Part shown: positions 21,455-21,618 of the stretch, one piece after another
Layout of the letters: each line of letters begins with the position of its first letter
How positions within the stretch are numbered: the stretch's first letter is position 1
Assembly: GCA_035627675.1 (NCBI GenBank)
Contig: DASPLH010000112.1
Coordinates: forward strand, 1-21,618
Source of the DNA: DASPLH01 sp035627675
GTDB taxonomy: Bacteria > Acidobacteriota > Terriglobia > Terriglobales > Acidobacteriaceae
Direction of reading: 5' to 3'
Length of the DNA: 21,618 nucleotides
Position numbers and translations under genes: made by a program
The notes under the pieces: generated by a model
What the model saw: only the letters and a program-made list of their open reading frames with translations
Database searches by the model: none
Told to the model about the DNA's origin: nothing

Positions 21455-21618
21455 TTACTCGCCGTCGCGCGAGAGCTCTTTGGCGATGTCCGAGATCATC
21501 TGCTCTTTGTAGCGGTCGAAAATGCAGTGCACGACTGAGGCAATGCGCTCGCTGTTGACCGCGGCGGTTGACGGCGGCTGCGCCACCTGTTCCGCCGACT
21601 GCGTGGCTTCGGCGGCAA
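21455..21618 (-). CDS. C-terminal end of an unidentified protein (cut by window edge)
   Basis: An open frame enters from the right edge and stops at TAA 21457-21455; 53 residues are visible. They read as an Ala/Gln/Pro-rich stretch (AAEATQSAEQVAQPPSTAAV) followed by a helical C-terminus (NSERIASVVHCIFDRYKEQM, then ISDIAKELSRDGE). The arrangement, a flexible linker and a charged terminal helix, is seen at the ends of many regulatory proteins, but no domain is visible and no function can be assigned. Coding is inferred from the open frame, the shared direction with valS and repeats that begin just after the stop. Confidence 0.6.
   Translation of the reverse strand, partial: AAEATQSAEQVAQPPSTAAVNSERIASVVHCIFDRYKEQMISDIAKELSRDGE

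Overview
The window looks like a piece of chromosome from a high-GC, Gram-negative bacterium. Gene content and gene style best fit Acidobacteriota (class Terriglobia, Koribacter-like). That placement is an inference from protein flavour, LPS genes and gene order; no rRNA or other phylogenetic marker was checked. No tRNA, rRNA, CRISPR array, insertion sequence, prophage or integrase was seen. The genes are housekeeping; the unusual content lies in the gaps and at gene 3' ends.

Layout. (1) 1-2159: the N-terminal part of a secreted glycine-zipper protein (-), a 3-methyladenine DNA glycosylase (+), and a secreted protein of unknown function (-). (2) 2202-8667, all +: a cell-envelope block. It has waaA (Kdo transferase) and lpxK (lipid A 4'-kinase), then separate heptose-7-phosphate kinase and heptose-1-phosphate nucleotidyltransferase genes, a WaaC-like GT9 heptosyltransferase, an ICMT/PEMT-type membrane methyltransferase and a secreted DUF3108 protein. 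Several junctions are 1-4 nt stop/start overlaps, so translation is probably coupled. (3) 8681-9584: a 95-aa protein of unknown function (-) and a DUF2007 protein (+), diverging from a 349-base gap that is almost filled by a dyad-symmetric element. (4) 9562-21299, all -: in transcription order valS, nadC, yceI, birA, coaX, an unknown gene, an RlmD-like rRNA methyltransferase, a YciI-like protein and comEC. (5) 21455-21618: the C-terminal end of another minus-strand gene.

Function. The plus-strand block makes the lipid A-Kdo-heptose inner core of LPS. The minus-strand block mixes translation (valS, RlmD-like), cofactor supply (nadC for NAD, coaX for CoA, birA for biotin) and DNA uptake (comEC). 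The glycosylase repairs alkylated bases.

What stands out is a modular set of short repeats at gene 3' ends. (a) Four copies (3493, 12263, 14810, 21374) of a palindrome with CCCCACC/GGTGGGG-type arms and a GGCACC-like tail. (b) Two copies (1321, 16861) of a nested hairpin of about 70 bp whose stems differ at four base pairs, with both strands changed each time, so pairing is conserved. (c) Four tandem arrays with a 7-nt period (1221, 1475, 16787, 21413). Hairpins and heptad arrays sit next to each other in three gaps. In several places the repeats run into coding sequence and supply stop codons or C-terminal residues. Two further hairpins (8661-8687, 17607-17627) have stop codons inside their stems. 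These are direct sequence observations; any function is inference.
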